NCBI GenBank assembly: GCA_905221615.1
Contig: CAJNDT010006024.1
Span: 861,017-925,016 of the forward strand
Reading direction: 5' to 3'
From: Symbiodinium sp. CCMP2592
Lineage: Eukaryota; Sar; Dinophyceae; Suessiales; Symbiodiniaceae
Length of the DNA stretch: 64,000 nt
Part shown: in pieces, positions 63,060-64,000 of the stretch
How positions within the stretch are numbered: position 1 is the stretch's first letter
Layout: each line of letters starts with the position of its first letter
Program-made: the position numbers and the translations under genes
Notes under the pieces: model-generated
Told to the model about the DNA's origin: nothing
The model's database searches: none
Seen by the model: the letters and a program-made list of their open reading frames with translations, nothing else

Positions 63060-64000
63060 CACCTGTCTCTTTCCAAAGCCATACTCTGATCATCGAAGGC
63101 CGAAGCTTCGGGGCTTACCGAAAAACTTAACTTGGCGCTTAAATGCACAGTGCCTTTTGGGGTTACCTTCTTCCTGAAAGTGTGACGAAGGTTTTTTCCC
63201 GTGGAGGCGGCTCGGATAGCATGATGTGATGATGTTGGTGTGGTGGTGAGGTTGGCCTGAGGTCTGTCAGGTTGTCGTGAAGTTTTCTGGCAGGTTAGCT
63301 CCTCTATAGGCTTGCATGAGGTAAGTTGGCTTTGGGGTTTGCTTTTCCAGCCTCAATCTCATATCTCTTAACGCACCTGGGCAGCGAGGCACATCGTAAT
63401 CTTGCACAACATGAATGGAAACAATGGAAGGATGTAAGGATGGAAGAATGAATGCATGGATGGATGTGTACCTGTAGCCTGAAGCGGAGTACTGTGGGTT
63501 TAGAGCAATGTGGAATTCAAGGCGCAGGGCCTTCGACTTGAGTTCGGGCCGGAGTTGGCTTCCATGAGGATTGCTGGCAATCTCAGATGGTTAGTCGTGT
63601 TCGGGAACTTGATTTTATTCACCTTAAGAAGAGTCTTAAACTACATAATGGTGGGCTTTCCATGTGATTCCTACGTTGAAGAAGCCCTGAAACTCCACGC
63701 ACGCGAGACCCTCAAGCCCCTAAACACAAGAAACAAACTACACCCTAAAACCTACAAATACGGTCGTTAACGAGAGCCGAAGCTTAGATTCAAATCTCCC
63801 GTACGGTGCCCCAGGCCGGAGCTCTCATAAAGGGAAGCCCGGTTGGGCTCAAGGCTTGGGGTTTCAGGGTTTAGGGTTGAGGGTTTAGGGGATGGGGTCC
63901 AGAACTTGGGTTATAAGCTGCACACTGAACCCAAAGAGCAAATGGGCCTCACAGCGCCCTGCCTTCGTCATGCGTTGGACGACGGCGTCCGCCAAAGCAA
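63060..64000. other. No firm gene
   Basis: Short ATGG/GGAT repeats near 63415-63470, a + ORF at 63510-63770 that runs into C-strand telomere-like sequence, and a G-strand telomere-like tract at 63860-63895. No exon could be supported. Confidence 0.4.

Overview
This 64 kb window reads as nuclear DNA of a dinoflagellate, most likely a Symbiodiniaceae- or Polarella-like alga. The reasons are: genes cut into many tiny exons; introns that start with GC or GA as often as GT and end AG followed by G; degenerate plant-type TTTAGGG/CCCTAAA tracts scattered through non-coding DNA; abundant di- to tetranucleotide microsatellites; and families of small inverted-repeat elements of about 100 bp. No bacterial operon, CRISPR array, rRNA, tRNA or phage gene was seen. 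Species assignment is inference.

Nearly all supportable coding sequence lies on the minus strand, as expected of the long unidirectional gene arrays of dinoflagellates. Two genes are firmly recognised. One is a four-LIM-domain protein (46973 to 45195, three exons, GC-AG and GA-AG introns). The other is ribosomal protein uL2 of organellar/bacterial type, followed here through ten exons from 52553 to 47727; its phases, AG|G junctions and conserved motifs agree. One uL2 exon is a proposed 13-nt microexon, and only one of its ten donors is GT. Partly recognised genes are ankyrin-repeat proteins (18680-16935 and 21375-21010), a class I SAM-dependent methyltransferase motif I exon (13012-12930), a membrane-anchored 195-aa ORF (55122-54535), and a six-exon gene of unknown function with GT donors (40385-38569). 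Many other minus-strand exons are real-looking but unidentified; for these the reading frame is a judgement from residue composition and splice signals, and shadow frames can look coding too.

Layout: 0-3 kb, a minus-strand gene with a basic K/A-rich tail and an acidic 84-bp minisatellite ORF. 3-9 kb, gene-poor, with a duplicated 170-bp block, a 100-bp tandem repeat and telomere-like tracts. 9-21.4 kb, minus-strand exons (methyltransferase, ankyrin genes, D-rich exon). 21.4-25 kb, mostly repeats. 25-29.6 kb, unidentified exons. 29.7-31.8 kb, microsatellites and inverted-repeat elements. 31.8-44.9 kb, more minus-strand exons. 45-52.6 kb, LIM and uL2. 53-63 kb, more minus-strand exons, with a few loci where the plus strand is also plausible.

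The most interesting pattern is family A, an element of about 110 bp with inverted ends CTTAAAGGATCATGGGACTT and TA target duplications. It repeatedly sits within a few bases of splice sites, especially in uL2, which suggests it behaves like an introner (a transposon that makes or colonises introns).
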